DNA from: Ruminococcus sp.
GTDB lineage: Bacteria > Bacillota > Clostridia > Oscillospirales > Ruminococcaceae
NCBI GenBank assembly: GCA_015066845.1
Contig: SVNO01000003.1
Location: 1 to 64,000, forward strand
Length of the DNA: 64,000 nt
Direction of reading: 5' to 3'
The notes beneath the pieces were generated by a model. The model saw only the letters and a list, made by a program, of their open reading frames with translations. It did no database searches and had not been told where the DNA came from. Both the position numbers and the translations under genes were made by a program. This document shows positions 24,491-33,604 of the stretch, piece after piece (position 1 is the stretch's first letter; each line of letters starts with the position of its first letter).

Positions 24491-25756
24491 ATGAAAATTC
24501 TCATTCAGAACGTAAGAGCCGTGGATGTGAATCTCGACACAGTGACCGATATTCTCATCGAAAACGGCAGTATCACACGCATGACAAAGGGTGTTTCCGA
24601 AGCGGCTGACCGTGTGATCGACGGTACGGGACTGACGGCAATGCCGGGACTTTTTGACATGCATGTGCATTTCCGTGACCCCGGACAAACCCACAAGGAG
24701 GACATCCTCACAGGCGCGGCAGCAGCCCTTGCCGGCGGTGTGACAGGTGTGCTTGCCATGCCCAATACCACACCCCCCGTGGATTCCCCTGAAACCATCC
24801 GCTATATCATCGACAAGGCAAAGGAAACCGGCGTTTCCGTGTACCCCGTTGCCTGCATCACAAAGGGTATGGCAGGGGAGGAACTGACCGATTTTGCACA
24901 GCTCAAAGCGGCAGGTGCAGCAGCTCTGTCCGACGACGGCAGACCTGTGAAATCCGCAGAACTCATGCGGCAGGCACTCGCCGAAACCAAGGCGCAGGAT
25001 ATGCTCATCACCTCCCATTGTGAGGATTTGGATATTATCAACGGCGGTATCATGCATAAGGGATGCGTTGCCGAGGAATTGGGTGTCAAGGGCATGGACA
25101 GAGCGTCCGAGGACTATATCACCGCAAGAGAGATCGTCCTTGCCGCTTCCGTTGGCGCAAGGGTGCACATTGCCCATGTCAGTACACAGGGCAGCGTGGA
25201 AATCATCCGCGCCGCAAAGCGTCTGGGCGTTCCGGTAACCTGCGAAACTGCACCGCATTATTTCCTGTTCACGCACGAAAAACTGCGCTCGCGCAATGCC
25301 AACGACCGCATGAATCCGCCCCTGCGTGAGGAATCCGACCGCCTTGCCATTGAAAATGCAGTGCTTGATGGGACAATTGACTGCATCGTCACCGATCATG
25401 CACCGCATACGCAGGAAGAAAAGGCAGATTTTGAGAAAGCTCCCAACGGCATTGTGGGACTGGAAACCTCCCTCGCTGCAACACTGACAGCACTCTACCA
25501 CACCGGAAAGTGCAGCCTTTCGGACATTGTACGCATGATGGCAGTCAAGCCCAGAGAAATTCTCGGCGTACCGCAGGCACAGCTTGCAGAGGGTGCAAAT
25601 GCCGATCTGGTACTGGTGGACACGCAGCGTCAATGGACCGTTGAACCGGAAAAACTGCACGGAAAGTCCTGCAATACGGCATTCCGCGGCATGGAGCTGA
25701 CCGGTAAGGCAGTCATGACCATCACTGATGGCATCATCCGTTATGAGGAAATGTAA
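24491..25756 (+). CDS. pyrC: Dihydroorotase
   Basis: Third step of de novo UMP synthesis: cyclises carbamoyl-aspartate to dihydroorotate. The 421-residue type I enzyme has the metal-binding HVHFRDPG (about 56-63), MPNTTPP, the histidines of TSHCED and IAHVST, and the final metal/catalytic Asp in VTDHAPH. AGGAG is nine bases before ATG 24491; an ATG two codons earlier (24485) is only three bases from it. First gene of pyrC-pyrF-pyrK-pyrD. Confidence 0.96.
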   Translation: MKILIQNVRAVDVNLDTVTDILIENGSITRMTKGVSEAADRVIDGTGLTAMPGLFDMHVHFRDPGQTHKEDILTGAAAALAGGVTGVLAMPNTTPPVDSPETIRYIIDKAKETGVSVYPVACITKGMAGEELTDFAQLKAAGAAALSDDGRPVKSAELMRQALAETKAQDMLITSHCEDLDIINGGIMHKGCVAEELGVKGMDRASEDYITAREIVLAASVGARVHIAHVSTQGSVEIIRAAKRLGVPVTCETAPHYFLFTHEKLRSRNANDRMNPPLREESDRLAIENAVLDGTIDCIVTDHAPHTQEEKADFEKAPNGIVGLETSLAATLTALYHTGKCSLSDIVRMMAVKPREILGVPQAQLAEGANADLVLVDTQRQWTVEPEKLHGKSCNTAFRGMELTGKAVMTITDGIIRYEEM

Positions 25757-25829
25757 GGCGTAAGCCTTTCAGATAGGGGCATTTCCGGATTCCGGCAATC
25801 CCCAAAAACAATCAAAGGAGAAATGAATC

Positions 25830-26753
25830 ATGGGCTTTGACAGACTGATCGAAAAAATCAAGGAAACACGCAACCCGTCCGTAGTAGGACTTGACCCCAA
25901 GCTGGAGTATGTGCCGGAATTCCTTATCAGGAGATTCCAGCAGGAGGACGGCTGTAGTCTGAAAACAGCATCCAGAGCAATTTACGAATTCAACAAGATG
26001 ATCATTGACGAAATCTGCGACATCGTACCGGCAATCAAGCCGCAGGCTGCGTACTATGAAATGTACGGCTACCATGGTGTCAAGGCACTGGAGCGCACCA
26101 TCCGTTATGCAAAGCTCAAGGGCATGTTCGTCATTACCGATGGTAAGAGAAACGACATCGGTGCAACAATGGAAGCCTATACCGCTGCACATCTCGGCAC
26201 TGTGATGGTGGGTGAGAATGAGCTGGAACCGTTCGGCGCAGATGCACTGACCGTAAACGGCTATCTCGGCTCTGACGGTATCAATCCGCTGCTGGGCGCG
26301 TGTAAGGAGCGCGACAAGGGCATTTTCGTTCTGGTCAAGACCTCCAATCCCTCCAGCGGTGAACTACAGGATCAGCTGATGGACGGCGAACCGCTGTATG
26401 CAAAGATGGGCGACCTGTGCGAAAAGTGGGGCGCGGATACCATTGGCAAGTACGGCTATTCCGCAGTCGGCGCAGTTGTAGGTGCGACCTATCCTGAGCA
26501 GCTCAAGGAGCTGAGGGAAAGACTGCCGCACACCTTCTTCCTCGTACCCGGCTACGGTGCACAGGGCGGCGGCGCAGAGGGCGTTGCAGCTGCATTTGAC
26601 GAAAACGGTCTGGGCGGCATTGTCAATTCCTCCAGAGCCATCATGTGCGCATACAAGAAGGAAGGCTGTGACGAGCGCGATTTTGCAAAGGCTGCAAGAC
26701 GCGAAGCCATCCGTATGCGTGATGATATTACAGCGCATATCAATCTCGGCTAA
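25830..26753 (+). CDS. pyrF: Orotidine 5'-phosphate decarboxylase, type 2
   Basis: Last step to UMP. The 307 residues are typical of the longer type 2 enzyme. Diagnostic features are VGLDPKLEYVPEF near the N-terminus, the catalytic DGKRNDIG (about 108-115) and the phosphate-binding FLVPGYGAQGG and IVNSSRAI. AAAGGAG precedes the ATG. Confidence 0.96.
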   Translation: MGFDRLIEKIKETRNPSVVGLDPKLEYVPEFLIRRFQQEDGCSLKTASRAIYEFNKMIIDEICDIVPAIKPQAAYYEMYGYHGVKALERTIRYAKLKGMFVITDGKRNDIGATMEAYTAAHLGTVMVGENELEPFGADALTVNGYLGSDGINPLLGACKERDKGIFVLVKTSNPSSGELQDQLMDGEPLYAKMGDLCEKWGADTIGKYGYSAVGAVVGATYPEQLKELRERLPHTFFLVPGYGAQGGGAEGVAAAFDENGLGGIVNSSRAIMCAYKKEGCDERDFAKAARREAIRMRDDITAHINLG

Positions 26754-26762
26754 CACTCCATC

Positions 26763-26787
26763 CGGCGGATGTTCCACGCATCCGCCG
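26763..26787 (+). other. Intra-operon hairpin between pyrF and pyrK
   Basis: CGGCGGATG (26763-26771) pairs perfectly with CATCCGCCG (26779-26787). No T-run follows, so an mRNA processing or stability element is more likely than a terminator. Confidence 0.5.
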
Positions 26788-26823
26788 ATTTGAACATATG
26801 TCATAGGAAAAGAGGAAACTGCT

Positions 26824-27597
26824 ATGAAGTACACACAGGGACAATATCCCATCGTAGAAAAGAAAACCCTCGCAAAAGAAATGTACAGCTTCGTGATTTC
26901 CTGCCCCGAAGTGGCAGAAGCAGCGCAGCCGGGACAGTTCGTGCATATCCGCATCGGCAGCTTTACCCTGCGCCGCCCGATTTCCATTTGTGAAATCGAC
27001 AAGGCAAAGGGCACACTGCGCATTGTTTTTGAAGTACGCGGCAAGGGTACGCAGGAAATTGCAGGACTGAACAAGGGCGACCTCATCGACATGCTCGCCC
27101 CCCTCGGTCATGGCTTTACTGTTAATCCGGAGCTGTCCAAGGTCATCTGCATCGGCGGCGGCATCGGTACGCCCCCCATGCTCCCCCTCGCACAGGCATA
27201 CGGTGAAAAGGCGACCGTTATTACAGGTTTCCGCAGTGCCAATGCTGTGATTTTGCAGGAGGATTTCAGAAAAACCGGCGCGGAAACCATCCTGTGCACC
27301 GATGACGGTACTATGGGAGTGCATGGTTTTGTGACGCAGCCGTTGGAGGAATGCCTGAAAAACGGCGGTGTTGACGCAATTTTTGCCTGCGGCCCGATGC
27401 CCATGCTCAAGGGCATTGCAGCACTTGCGGCGCAGTACAATGTACCGCTGTGCGAGGTTTCTTTGGAAGAACGCATGGCTTGCGGCGTTGGCGCATGTCT
27501 GGGTTGTGCATGTAAGGTCAAGAGAAATGACGAGGAATATTTCCTGCATGTCTGCAAGAATGGTCCTGTATTCAATGCTGAGGAGGTAGTTTGGTAA
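26824..27597 (+). CDS. pyrK: Dihydroorotate dehydrogenase B electron-transfer subunit
   Basis: FAD and [2Fe-2S] subunit that passes electrons from dihydroorotate (via PyrD) to NAD+. The 257 residues contain the FAD-binding RRPISICEI, the NAD-binding GGGIGTPP (about 116-123), ACGPMPML and the iron-sulfur motif MACGVGACLGCACKV with a further Cys in HVCKNGPVF. Its TAA overlaps the pyrD ATG by one base (TAATG). Confidence 0.95.
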   Translation: MKYTQGQYPIVEKKTLAKEMYSFVISCPEVAEAAQPGQFVHIRIGSFTLRRPISICEIDKAKGTLRIVFEVRGKGTQEIAGLNKGDLIDMLAPLGHGFTVNPELSKVICIGGGIGTPPMLPLAQAYGEKATVITGFRSANAVILQEDFRKTGAETILCTDDGTMGVHGFVTQPLEECLKNGGVDAIFACGPMPMLKGIAALAAQYNVPLCEVSLEERMACGVGACLGCACKVKRNDEEYFLHVCKNGPVFNAEEVVW

Positions 27598-28508
27598 TGG
27601 CTGATCTGTCTGTAAACGTAGCAGGGGTGGAATTCAAGAACCCCATCATTCCGGCATCCGGCGTATTCGGCTACGGCAGAGAGTACGAGGAATTCTATCC
27701 GCTGTCCAAGCTCGGCGGTATTGCCACTAAGGGCACGACCGGCACACTGCGTACCGGTAATTTATCCCCCAGAATTGCCGAAACTCCGGCAGGTATGCTC
27801 AATTCCGTGGGACTGCAAAACCCCGGCATTGACACTTTCATTGAACGTGAGCTGCCCAATCTTCTGACCAAGGACACCGTGATTCTTGCCAATATCGCAG
27901 GCTCTACCCCCGAAGAATGCGCCGAGGTTGCAGCAAAGCTGGACAAGACCGATGTGCATATGATCGAGCTGAATATTTCCTGCCCGAACGTCAAGCAGGG
28001 CGGTGCGGCATTCGGTACATCCTGCACAAGTGCGGAGGCAGTGACCGCGGCAGTGCGCAAGGCAACGAGCAAGCCGCTGGTCGTCAAGCTCTCTCCGAAT
28101 GTGACGAGCATCGTGGAGATTGCCAAGGCAGTGGAATCCGCCGGTGCGGATGCGCTGTCCATGATCAACACGCTCCTCGGCATGAGAATTGACGTGCGTA
28201 CACGCAGACCGGTACTGCACAACAATGTCGGTGGTCTGTCCGGCCCTGCGATTCTCCCCATTGCCGTGCGCATGATCTGGCAGACGGCGAATGCAGTTTC
28301 CATCCCGATCATCGGCATGGGCGGCGTGTCCACGGGTGAGGATGCCATTGAACTGATGATGGCTGGTGCATCCGCTGTGCAGGTTGGTGCGGCGATCTTC
28401 ACAGACCCTTACGCGCCGATTAAAATTGTGGACGAAATGAATGCTTTTCTTGATGAAAATAAGATCGCTTCTGTGAAGGATATTATTGGTACAGTACAGC
28501 CATGGTAA
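27597..28508 (+). CDS. pyrD: Dihydroorotate dehydrogenase B catalytic subunit (class 1B)
   Basis: FMN enzyme that oxidises dihydroorotate to orotate with PyrK. The 303 residues show the N-terminal NPIIPASGVFGYG, the catalytic Cys in LNISCPNV, the FMN-phosphate loops GMGGVSTGED and VQVGAAIF. AGGAGG sits inside the 3' end of pyrK and fixes the start at 27597. The operon lacks pyrB, pyrE and carAB, which must lie elsewhere. Confidence 0.97.
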   Translation: MADLSVNVAGVEFKNPIIPASGVFGYGREYEEFYPLSKLGGIATKGTTGTLRTGNLSPRIAETPAGMLNSVGLQNPGIDTFIERELPNLLTKDTVILANIAGSTPEECAEVAAKLDKTDVHMIELNISCPNVKQGGAAFGTSCTSAEAVTAAVRKATSKPLVVKLSPNVTSIVEIAKAVESAGADALSMINTLLGMRIDVRTRRPVLHNNVGGLSGPAILPIAVRMIWQTANAVSIPIIGMGGVSTGEDAIELMMAGASAVQVGAAIFTDPYAPIKIVDEMNAFLDENKIASVKDIIGTVQPW

Positions 28509-28996
28509 AAATCAAAATTGACTATAACACTGCTTACTATCGGGCGATCAATCGCAACACCTTTATCTGGTGGGTAAATATTTGTGTAACTATTCTTTTA
28601 TGGTGCTTTGCGATCCTGCAAATGACAGGTCTGGTGGCGGATCGTTATTTCTGGATGGTGTTGTTATTTGCGGTATTGTATACAATATCACAGCTGATTC
28701 AATCCGCTTTTTTCACAACTAAAATCCGAAATAGAAATTCTCCCGATCCACAGGCTGTTTGGACATTTGACGAACATGGAATGACTGTTGATTTTTCCAT
28801 CGAGGGCAGAAGATGTCATGAAGAATTTGACTTTTCGCAGGTTGCTGTCATGAAGGAATATAAGGACTATTTTTGCATGAAACTAAAAGAACCGCAGATG
28901 AACATTTTTATGAAACACTGTATCATTGAAGGAACAGCGGACGAATTAAGAGTCCTGTTTCAGAAACAGCTTGGAAATCGGTTTCATCTGAAATAG
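28502..28996 (+). CDS. YcxB-like small membrane protein
   Basis: A 164-residue protein with two membrane helices (about 23-44 and 48-69) and a C-terminal YcxB-like domain (VWTFDEHGMTVDFS, then FDFSQVAVMKEYKDYFCM). It starts within the last codons of pyrD (ATGGTAA overlap). It is A/T-rich relative to the pyr genes, so it looks like an addition to the operon. Function unknown; a longer relative lies at 23407. Confidence 0.65.
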   Translation: MVKIKIDYNTAYYRAINRNTFIWWVNICVTILLWCFAILQMTGLVADRYFWMVLLFAVLYTISQLIQSAFFTTKIRNRNSPDPQAVWTFDEHGMTVDFSIEGRRCHEEFDFSQVAVMKEYKDYFCMKLKEPQMNIFMKHCIIEGTADELRVLFQKQLGNRFHLK

Positions 28997-29009
28997 AAGG
29001 AGTAACCCC

Positions 29010-30101
29010 ATGAACGAAGAATGCCTCATCTGCAAATCGCCCCTTTCCTATCTCGAAACCGCACAGAGCATGAAATGCGAGCTTTGCGGGAAAACAGAAC
29101 ACAGCAAAACTGCCTGTATCAAGGGGCATTATGTCTGTGACGAATGCCACACAAAGGGCATGGATGCCGTCATCGGCATCTGCCTTGCACAGACGGGCAA
29201 GAATCCCATTGAAATTCTGAATACACTCATGCGTGAACCATTCTGCCATATGCACGGACCGGAGCACCATGTTCTTGTCGGCTCTGCACTTCTGACTGCT
29301 TACAGAAATGCCGGCGGTGCAATCGACCTGATTCCGGCACTCAAAGAGCTGATGCACCGCGGCAAGCAAGTCCCCGGCGGTGCGTGCGGCTTTTGGGGTG
29401 CTTGCGGCGCAGGTGTCAGCACGGGGATGTTTCTGTCCATCATTTCAAAGGCATCGCCCCTCACGGAAATTCCGTGGGGACTTTCCAACCGCATGACGGC
29501 GAAATCCCTCGAAGCCATCGGCAATGTCGGCGGCCCCCGCTGCTGTAAGCGTGATTCCTACCTTGCCATCCTTGAAGCCATTGCCTTTACAAAGGAACAT
29601 TTCGGCATTCAGATGGAAGCCTCCGAAATCGTCTGCGGATTCAGCCACCGGAACAACCAGTGTATCGGCAAACGCTGTCCGTTTTCACCCCTGCACCATA
29701 AGAAAAAGGTCGCATTCCTCTGCGTCCACAATTCCTGCCGCAGCCAGATTGCCGAGGCACTGGGAAAACACCTTGCATCGGATGTCTTTGAAAGCTATTC
29801 GGCAGGCAGTGAGCTGAAACCCCGAATCAACCCCGATGCCGTGCGTCTGATGAAGCAGCTCTACGGCATTGATATGGAAGAAACCCAGCACAGCAAGCTG
29901 TTTGCGGATATTCCCACGCCCGATCTTGTGATTTCCATGGGCTGTGATGTGGGCTGTCCCTACATCGGCAGGGGCTTTGATGACAACTGGAATCTGCCAG
30001 ATCCGACGGGGGAGAGCGATGCGGTGTTTATGGATGTGATCCGCCGCATTGAAGAAAACATTCTGGAGCTTCGTGACCAACTGACAGGAGAACTATCATG
30101 A
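29010..30101 (+). CDS. DUF5714-arsenate reductase/LMW phosphatase fusion
   Basis: A 363-residue two-domain protein. The N-terminal part (about 1-228) is Cys-rich (ECLICKS, CELCGK, GHYVCDECH, GGACGFWGACGAG, GPRCCKRDS) and fits what I remember of DUF5714, a probable metal or Fe-S domain of unknown function. The C-terminal part (about 233-360) is a low-molecular-weight phosphatase-type arsenate reductase. Its P-loop is C-x5-R (Cys238-Arg244, CVHNSCRS); Cys312 and Cys316 could relay the disulfide, and the general acid lies in LPDPTG. The end overlaps the next ATG (ATGA). No arsenite pump or ArsR is nearby, so the real substrate may not be arsenate. Confidence 0.78.
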   Translation: MNEECLICKSPLSYLETAQSMKCELCGKTEHSKTACIKGHYVCDECHTKGMDAVIGICLAQTGKNPIEILNTLMREPFCHMHGPEHHVLVGSALLTAYRNAGGAIDLIPALKELMHRGKQVPGGACGFWGACGAGVSTGMFLSIISKASPLTEIPWGLSNRMTAKSLEAIGNVGGPRCCKRDSYLAILEAIAFTKEHFGIQMEASEIVCGFSHRNNQCIGKRCPFSPLHHKKKVAFLCVHNSCRSQIAEALGKHLASDVFESYSAGSELKPRINPDAVRLMKQLYGIDMEETQHSKLFADIPTPDLVISMGCDVGCPYIGRGFDDNWNLPDPTGESDAVFMDVIRRIEENILELRDQLTGELS

Positions 30102-30835
30102 GGAACCACACATTTTCCATCATCATCCCCGCCCACAACGAAGAAAACTACATCACCGCCTGTCTGGAATCCATCAAGCTTGCCGAGCAGGAAGTATCCG
30201 GAAACCGCGTGCAGATCATTGTCGCGGCGAATCGCTGCACGGACAAAACCGCTGAAATTGCGAGAAAATTTGGTGCGCAGGTGATCGACAATCAGGATAA
30301 GTGCATCAGCATGATCCGCAATGCCGGTGTCAGAGCCGCAGAGGGCGATATTATTGTAACGATCGACGCAGACAGCCGTATGACAAAAGGCTCTTTGAAA
30401 GAAATCGCAGAAATGCTCGAATCCGGCAAGTATGTTGGCGGCGGCACTCGTTCGAAATTTGAAAGATTGTCCCTCGGCATTCTCTGCTCCGGTGCCTATG
30501 TCGCATTCAATCTCATTCCCATCATGTGGAAGAATAAAGCCGCCCTTTCCGGCGGTATGTTCTGGTGCTATAAGCGCGATTTTGAGAAGATCGGCGGCTT
30601 CGATGAAAGCCTGATCAGTCTGGAGGATATGGATTTTGCCGTAAGACTGAACAAACTCGGCGTGAGCAGGGGACAGAAATACGGCACGCTGAAGAAATCC
30701 TATATCCTCACCTCCAGCCGCAAATTCGATGAATTCGGTGACTGGTACCTGATCAAAAACCGCAAGCTCACCAAACGCATTTTCACAGGAAAGGACAGGG
30801 AAGCGGCGGATGGGTTTTATTATGATGTCAGATAA
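30098..30835 (+). CDS. Family 2 glycosyltransferase
   Basis: A 245-residue GT-A-fold enzyme: FSIIIPAHNEENYI at the N-terminus, nucleotide-sugar DxD as DAD (90-92), and the acceptor-side EDMDFAVRL (about 173-181). There is no obvious membrane anchor apart from a moderately hydrophobic stretch near 125-145. Donor and acceptor cannot be named. Its start overlaps the stop of the DUF5714-ArsC fusion. Confidence 0.85.
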   Translation: MRNHTFSIIIPAHNEENYITACLESIKLAEQEVSGNRVQIIVAANRCTDKTAEIARKFGAQVIDNQDKCISMIRNAGVRAAEGDIIVTIDADSRMTKGSLKEIAEMLESGKYVGGGTRSKFERLSLGILCSGAYVAFNLIPIMWKNKAALSGGMFWCYKRDFEKIGGFDESLISLEDMDFAVRLNKLGVSRGQKYGTLKKSYILTSSRKFDEFGDWYLIKNRKLTKRIFTGKDREAADGFYYDVR

Positions 30836-30868
30836 GAAATGCCCCGTACAAGTAAATAGGAGAAAACC

Positions 30869-31552
30869 ATGAATTTTTTTTCGAAAAAAAGCGAATTGCT
30901 CACGCAACTGGAACAGGTACTTCCAAGTGGAATGCAGGTGCCGGCGGAAATCAAAAAGCTGTACCAGTACATCGAAAAAAATGCTCTTTATATTGATGCA
31001 AACGGTTATCGTTACGGAATGTTGTATCCGGAAAATCAGTTGAAAGCCAGCATCACGGACAGCGGCAGAGATGGCGGCACAAAAATCACATTCTATGCAG
31101 GCGGCACAGAAAACCTGAAATACTGGTTCGGCGGCGAGGATAATCCTGAAATTACCAGCAGACTGTGTGTATTTGCACAGAGCGGCGGAGATGGTTCAGA
31201 ATGTGCATTCTGGCTCACGGATGACAATGAACTGAAAATTGTGCATATGGGCTCAGGATGCGGTTCAACGCTCTGCTGTGTTCTTGCAGATAATGCACTT
31301 GATTTTATCAGATTGATTGCAATTGGCTATGATGAAATCTGCTGGGACGAGGATTTTTCCTATCCCCCGAATGAAAGACCCGGGGTGGATGTGTTTGTTA
31401 AACCAAATGCTGAATTTCAGGAATGGGTACAGCAGACTTTTTCTACTGGAATTCCCCGGACAGCACTGGAAATTGTCAAGCATCCTGCAAGTATGGATGA
31501 TGACACATCGGAAGATGCTTTCTTCCAGTGGGTACAAAAACACCTCAGCTGA
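30869..31552 (+). CDS. Unrecognised 227-residue protein, weakly SMI1/KNR4-like
   Basis: A cytoplasmic-looking acidic protein. The stretch LADNALDFIRLIAIGYDEI followed by a proline-rich turn recalls SUKH (SMI1/KNR4) proteins, many of which are immunity proteins, but I cannot confirm this. There are no catalytic motifs, signal or membrane helix. AGGAG precedes ATG 30869. No toxin gene is visible beside it. Confidence 0.5.
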   Translation: MNFFSKKSELLTQLEQVLPSGMQVPAEIKKLYQYIEKNALYIDANGYRYGMLYPENQLKASITDSGRDGGTKITFYAGGTENLKYWFGGEDNPEITSRLCVFAQSGGDGSECAFWLTDDNELKIVHMGSGCGSTLCCVLADNALDFIRLIAIGYDEICWDEDFSYPPNERPGVDVFVKPNAEFQEWVQQTFSTGIPRTALEIVKHPASMDDDTSEDAFFQWVQKHLS

Positions 31553-31659
31553 TCGAAAGTTGGAATGCAATCATTATCCCCCGATCAGATCAGCCAGGAG
31601 ATCAAGACATATATTGAGACACTTACAGACCGTTCTTGATGAAATAAGGAGAGAAAACT

Positions 31660-32319
31660 ATGAAAACACCACAGGAACGCAAAGCACTTTCCGAACAGAA
31701 AATCAGGGCTAAAGGCATTGGTGTATTTGAGGGACTGCCCTGTATCGAATCCGCCGATACTGTGACGCTGAAAAGCATGGATGCCATCTGCAAAAGAGCC
31801 ATCACAGCACTGCTTTCCACGCAGATTGCGTGTGATATTTCCGAACAGCAGTACGGCAATGTGAAATTCTTCATTGACCTGATGAAAAAATACGGAGTGT
31901 ACGACGGACTCAATGAAAAAGAAAAGCACCTTGTCAACGGCATGTTTGACCAGCAGGATGTTGTGGATGTTGTCTGGGAATACGAATGCTTCTGGGCACT
32001 TGCATGGGCACTTGGACTTGTGGAGGATATTGCGGATGCAAGCCAGATCTGCGACTGCCAGAAAGCAGTCCATCTGGTTTCGGACTGCGATTGCTTCGAA
32101 GCATTCTGCGGGAACTGCAAACCCCGTGATATCGAAGAAATCCTCGATATGCTGGATCTCTACTATCGTTATCACTGGGCATGTGTCCAGAACATGCACG
32201 TTGACAAAACACTCCCCATCGGTGATCTGAATATGGAGGTCGTGTTTGAACGCCGGAGAGGTCTGGAATGGCTGATCTCGCAGGAAAACGATTGGCATGA
32301 GATCGCGCTGCATACCTGA
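31660..32319 (+). CDS. DUF4272 family protein
   Basis: A 219-residue protein. It opens with QERKALSEQKIRAKGI, has a central EYECFWALAWALGLVED and ends LDLYYRYHWACVQN then VFERRRGLEWL. This order matches DUF4272 as I remember it, a family of unknown function often found as orphan genes. AAGGAGAG precedes the ATG. The upstream 107 bases contain no clear promoter. Confidence 0.68.
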   Translation: MKTPQERKALSEQKIRAKGIGVFEGLPCIESADTVTLKSMDAICKRAITALLSTQIACDISEQQYGNVKFFIDLMKKYGVYDGLNEKEKHLVNGMFDQQDVVDVVWEYECFWALAWALGLVEDIADASQICDCQKAVHLVSDCDCFEAFCGNCKPRDIEEILDMLDLYYRYHWACVQNMHVDKTLPIGDLNMEVVFERRRGLEWLISQENDWHEIALHT

Positions 32320-32366
32320 TGAAGAAAAAGGTCGCAGAAGTGCTGCTGTAAATGAAAGGTTATACT

Positions 32367-32789
32367 ATGAAAATTCTGTCCGTAGACTTTGGCGATGCCC
32401 GCACAGGGCTTGCCATCTGCGACAAATCAGAATTCCTCGCATCCCCTGTGTGCGTTGTGCAGGAGCGTCATTTTGAACGCTGTGCCGATGCCGTTGCTGC
32501 AAAGGCAAAGGAATTGGGGGCGGAGCTGATTGTCGTGGGCTACCCGAAAAATATGAATAACACCATCGGCGAACGTGCCGAAAAATGCATGAATTTTGCA
32601 AAGCTTCTGGAGGAGAAAACCGGTTTGGAAACCGTGATGTGGGATGAACGCAGCACCACCGTTTCCGCCCACAACTATCTCAATGTCACCAATACCAGAG
32701 GCAAAAAGCGCAAGGCAGTGGTGGACGCGGTTGCAGCCGTGATTATTCTGGAAAGCTATCTTGCTTATCGGAAGAATTGCGCGCAATAA
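32367..32789 (+). CDS. ruvX: Putative pre-16S rRNA nuclease / Holliday junction resolvase-like YqgF (RuvX)
   Basis: A 140-residue RNase H-like fold protein: ILSVDFGDARTGLAICD carries the first acidic residue, ELIVVGYPKNMN the second region, WDERSTTVSAH and VDAVAAVIILE the remaining conserved acids. The family acts in 16S rRNA 5'-end maturation in E. coli. The start at 32367 follows GAAAGG; an ATG at 32352 overlaps that site. Confidence 0.93.
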   Translation: MKILSVDFGDARTGLAICDKSEFLASPVCVVQERHFERCADAVAAKAKELGAELIVVGYPKNMNNTIGERAEKCMNFAKLLEEKTGLETVMWDERSTTVSAHNYLNVTNTRGKKRKAVVDAVAAVIILESYLAYRKNCAQ

Positions 32790-32812
32790 AAAAGCCGCCA
32801 GATGGCGGCTTG
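32787..32812 (-). terminator. Terminator between ruvX and the 57-residue gene
   Basis: AAGCCGCC/GGCGGCTT stem (32792-32799 with 32804-32811). The run of T after the stem is on the minus strand, so it mainly serves the small convergent gene. It may stop both. Confidence 0.8.
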
Positions 32813-32816
32813 GAAT

Positions 32817-32990
32817 TCAGTGCATCATCGACGTAATATCATCTACAACGCAGCCGGCAGCATGAAGTGCCTGCTCCGCATGTCGCTTGATGCGGTGCTT
32901 CTTGCGGTCGGATGTTTTCGACAGATAATAACAGGCAGTTCCGGCTGCTGCGCCGAGTGCCATGCCTTTGATAAGTGTACTGATTTTCAT
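32817..32990 (-). CDS. 57-residue hypothetical protein
   Basis: Found by reading the gap on the minus strand. It begins MKISTLIKGMALGAAAG, has a short Gly/Ala-rich helix (about 5-22), then a very basic stretch (SDRKKHRIKRHAEQ) and ends DDITSMMH. AGGAGGG lies seven bases before the ATG, a promoter is upstream and a terminator directly follows, so all parts of a gene are present. The layout resembles YtxH-type small membrane-associated proteins; function unknown. Confidence 0.72.
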   Translation of the reverse strand: MKISTLIKGMALGAAAGTACYYLSKTSDRKKHRIKRHAEQALHAAGCVVDDITSMMH

Positions 32991-33014
32991 ATGCTATCCC
33001 TCCTTTTCAGAGAT

Positions 33015-33043
33015 AGTATATGAAATAGTTCTTTCAAAATCAA
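33015..33043 (-). promoter_or_regulatory. Promoter of the 57-residue gene
   Basis: Minus strand TTGATT (33038-33043), 17 bases, TATACT (33015-33020). Confidence 0.65.
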
Positions 33044-33080
33044 TGGAAAATGCTGATATGAAGCAAAAAGGAGTTTTCCC

Positions 33081-33584
33081 ATGTCATTACATATTGTTCT
33101 CTGTGAGCCGCAGATTCCACAGAATACCGGCAATATCTCCCGAACCTGCGCTGTAACCGGCGCAAAGCTGCATCTGATTCATCCGTTCGGCTTTACCATT
33201 ACCGACAAACAGCTCAAACGTGCAGGACTTGATTATTGGGATAAGCTCGACATTACCGAATACGAAAGTCTTGACCAGTTCATGCAGCTGCATGAACAGG
33301 ATGCCCTCTATTTTTTTACTACAAAGGGAAGAAACCGCCATTGTGATGTGCAGTATCCTGCCAACAAGGATGTCTATCTGATGTTCGGCAGGGAGGACGC
33401 GGGATTGCCGGAACAGCTTTTGTTTGTCCATCCCGACACCTGTGTGCGCATCCCCATGCGCCCGACCTTGAGAAGCCTGAACCTGTCCAATTCCGTTGCC
33501 ATTGCCGCGTATGAAGTACTGCGGCAGTGGGATTTTCCGGAGCTGGAGGCAACGGGCGAGCTGACACAATTTGAATGGGAATAA
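33081..33584 (+). CDS. trmL: tRNA (cytidine/uridine-34 2'-O)-methyltransferase TrmL
   Basis: SPOUT-class methyltransferase that modifies the wobble base of certain leucine tRNAs. The 167 residues have the N-terminal EPQIPQNTGNISRTC, the knot motifs LMFGREDAGLP and IPMRPTLRSLNLSNSVAIA. The length is standard. AAGGAG precedes the ATG. Confidence 0.94.
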   Translation: MSLHIVLCEPQIPQNTGNISRTCAVTGAKLHLIHPFGFTITDKQLKRAGLDYWDKLDITEYESLDQFMQLHEQDALYFFTTKGRNRHCDVQYPANKDVYLMFGREDAGLPEQLLFVHPDTCVRIPMRPTLRSLNLSNSVAIAAYEVLRQWDFPELEATGELTQFEWE

Positions 33585-33604
33585 TCCCCGAAAAGGAGAA
33601 AATT

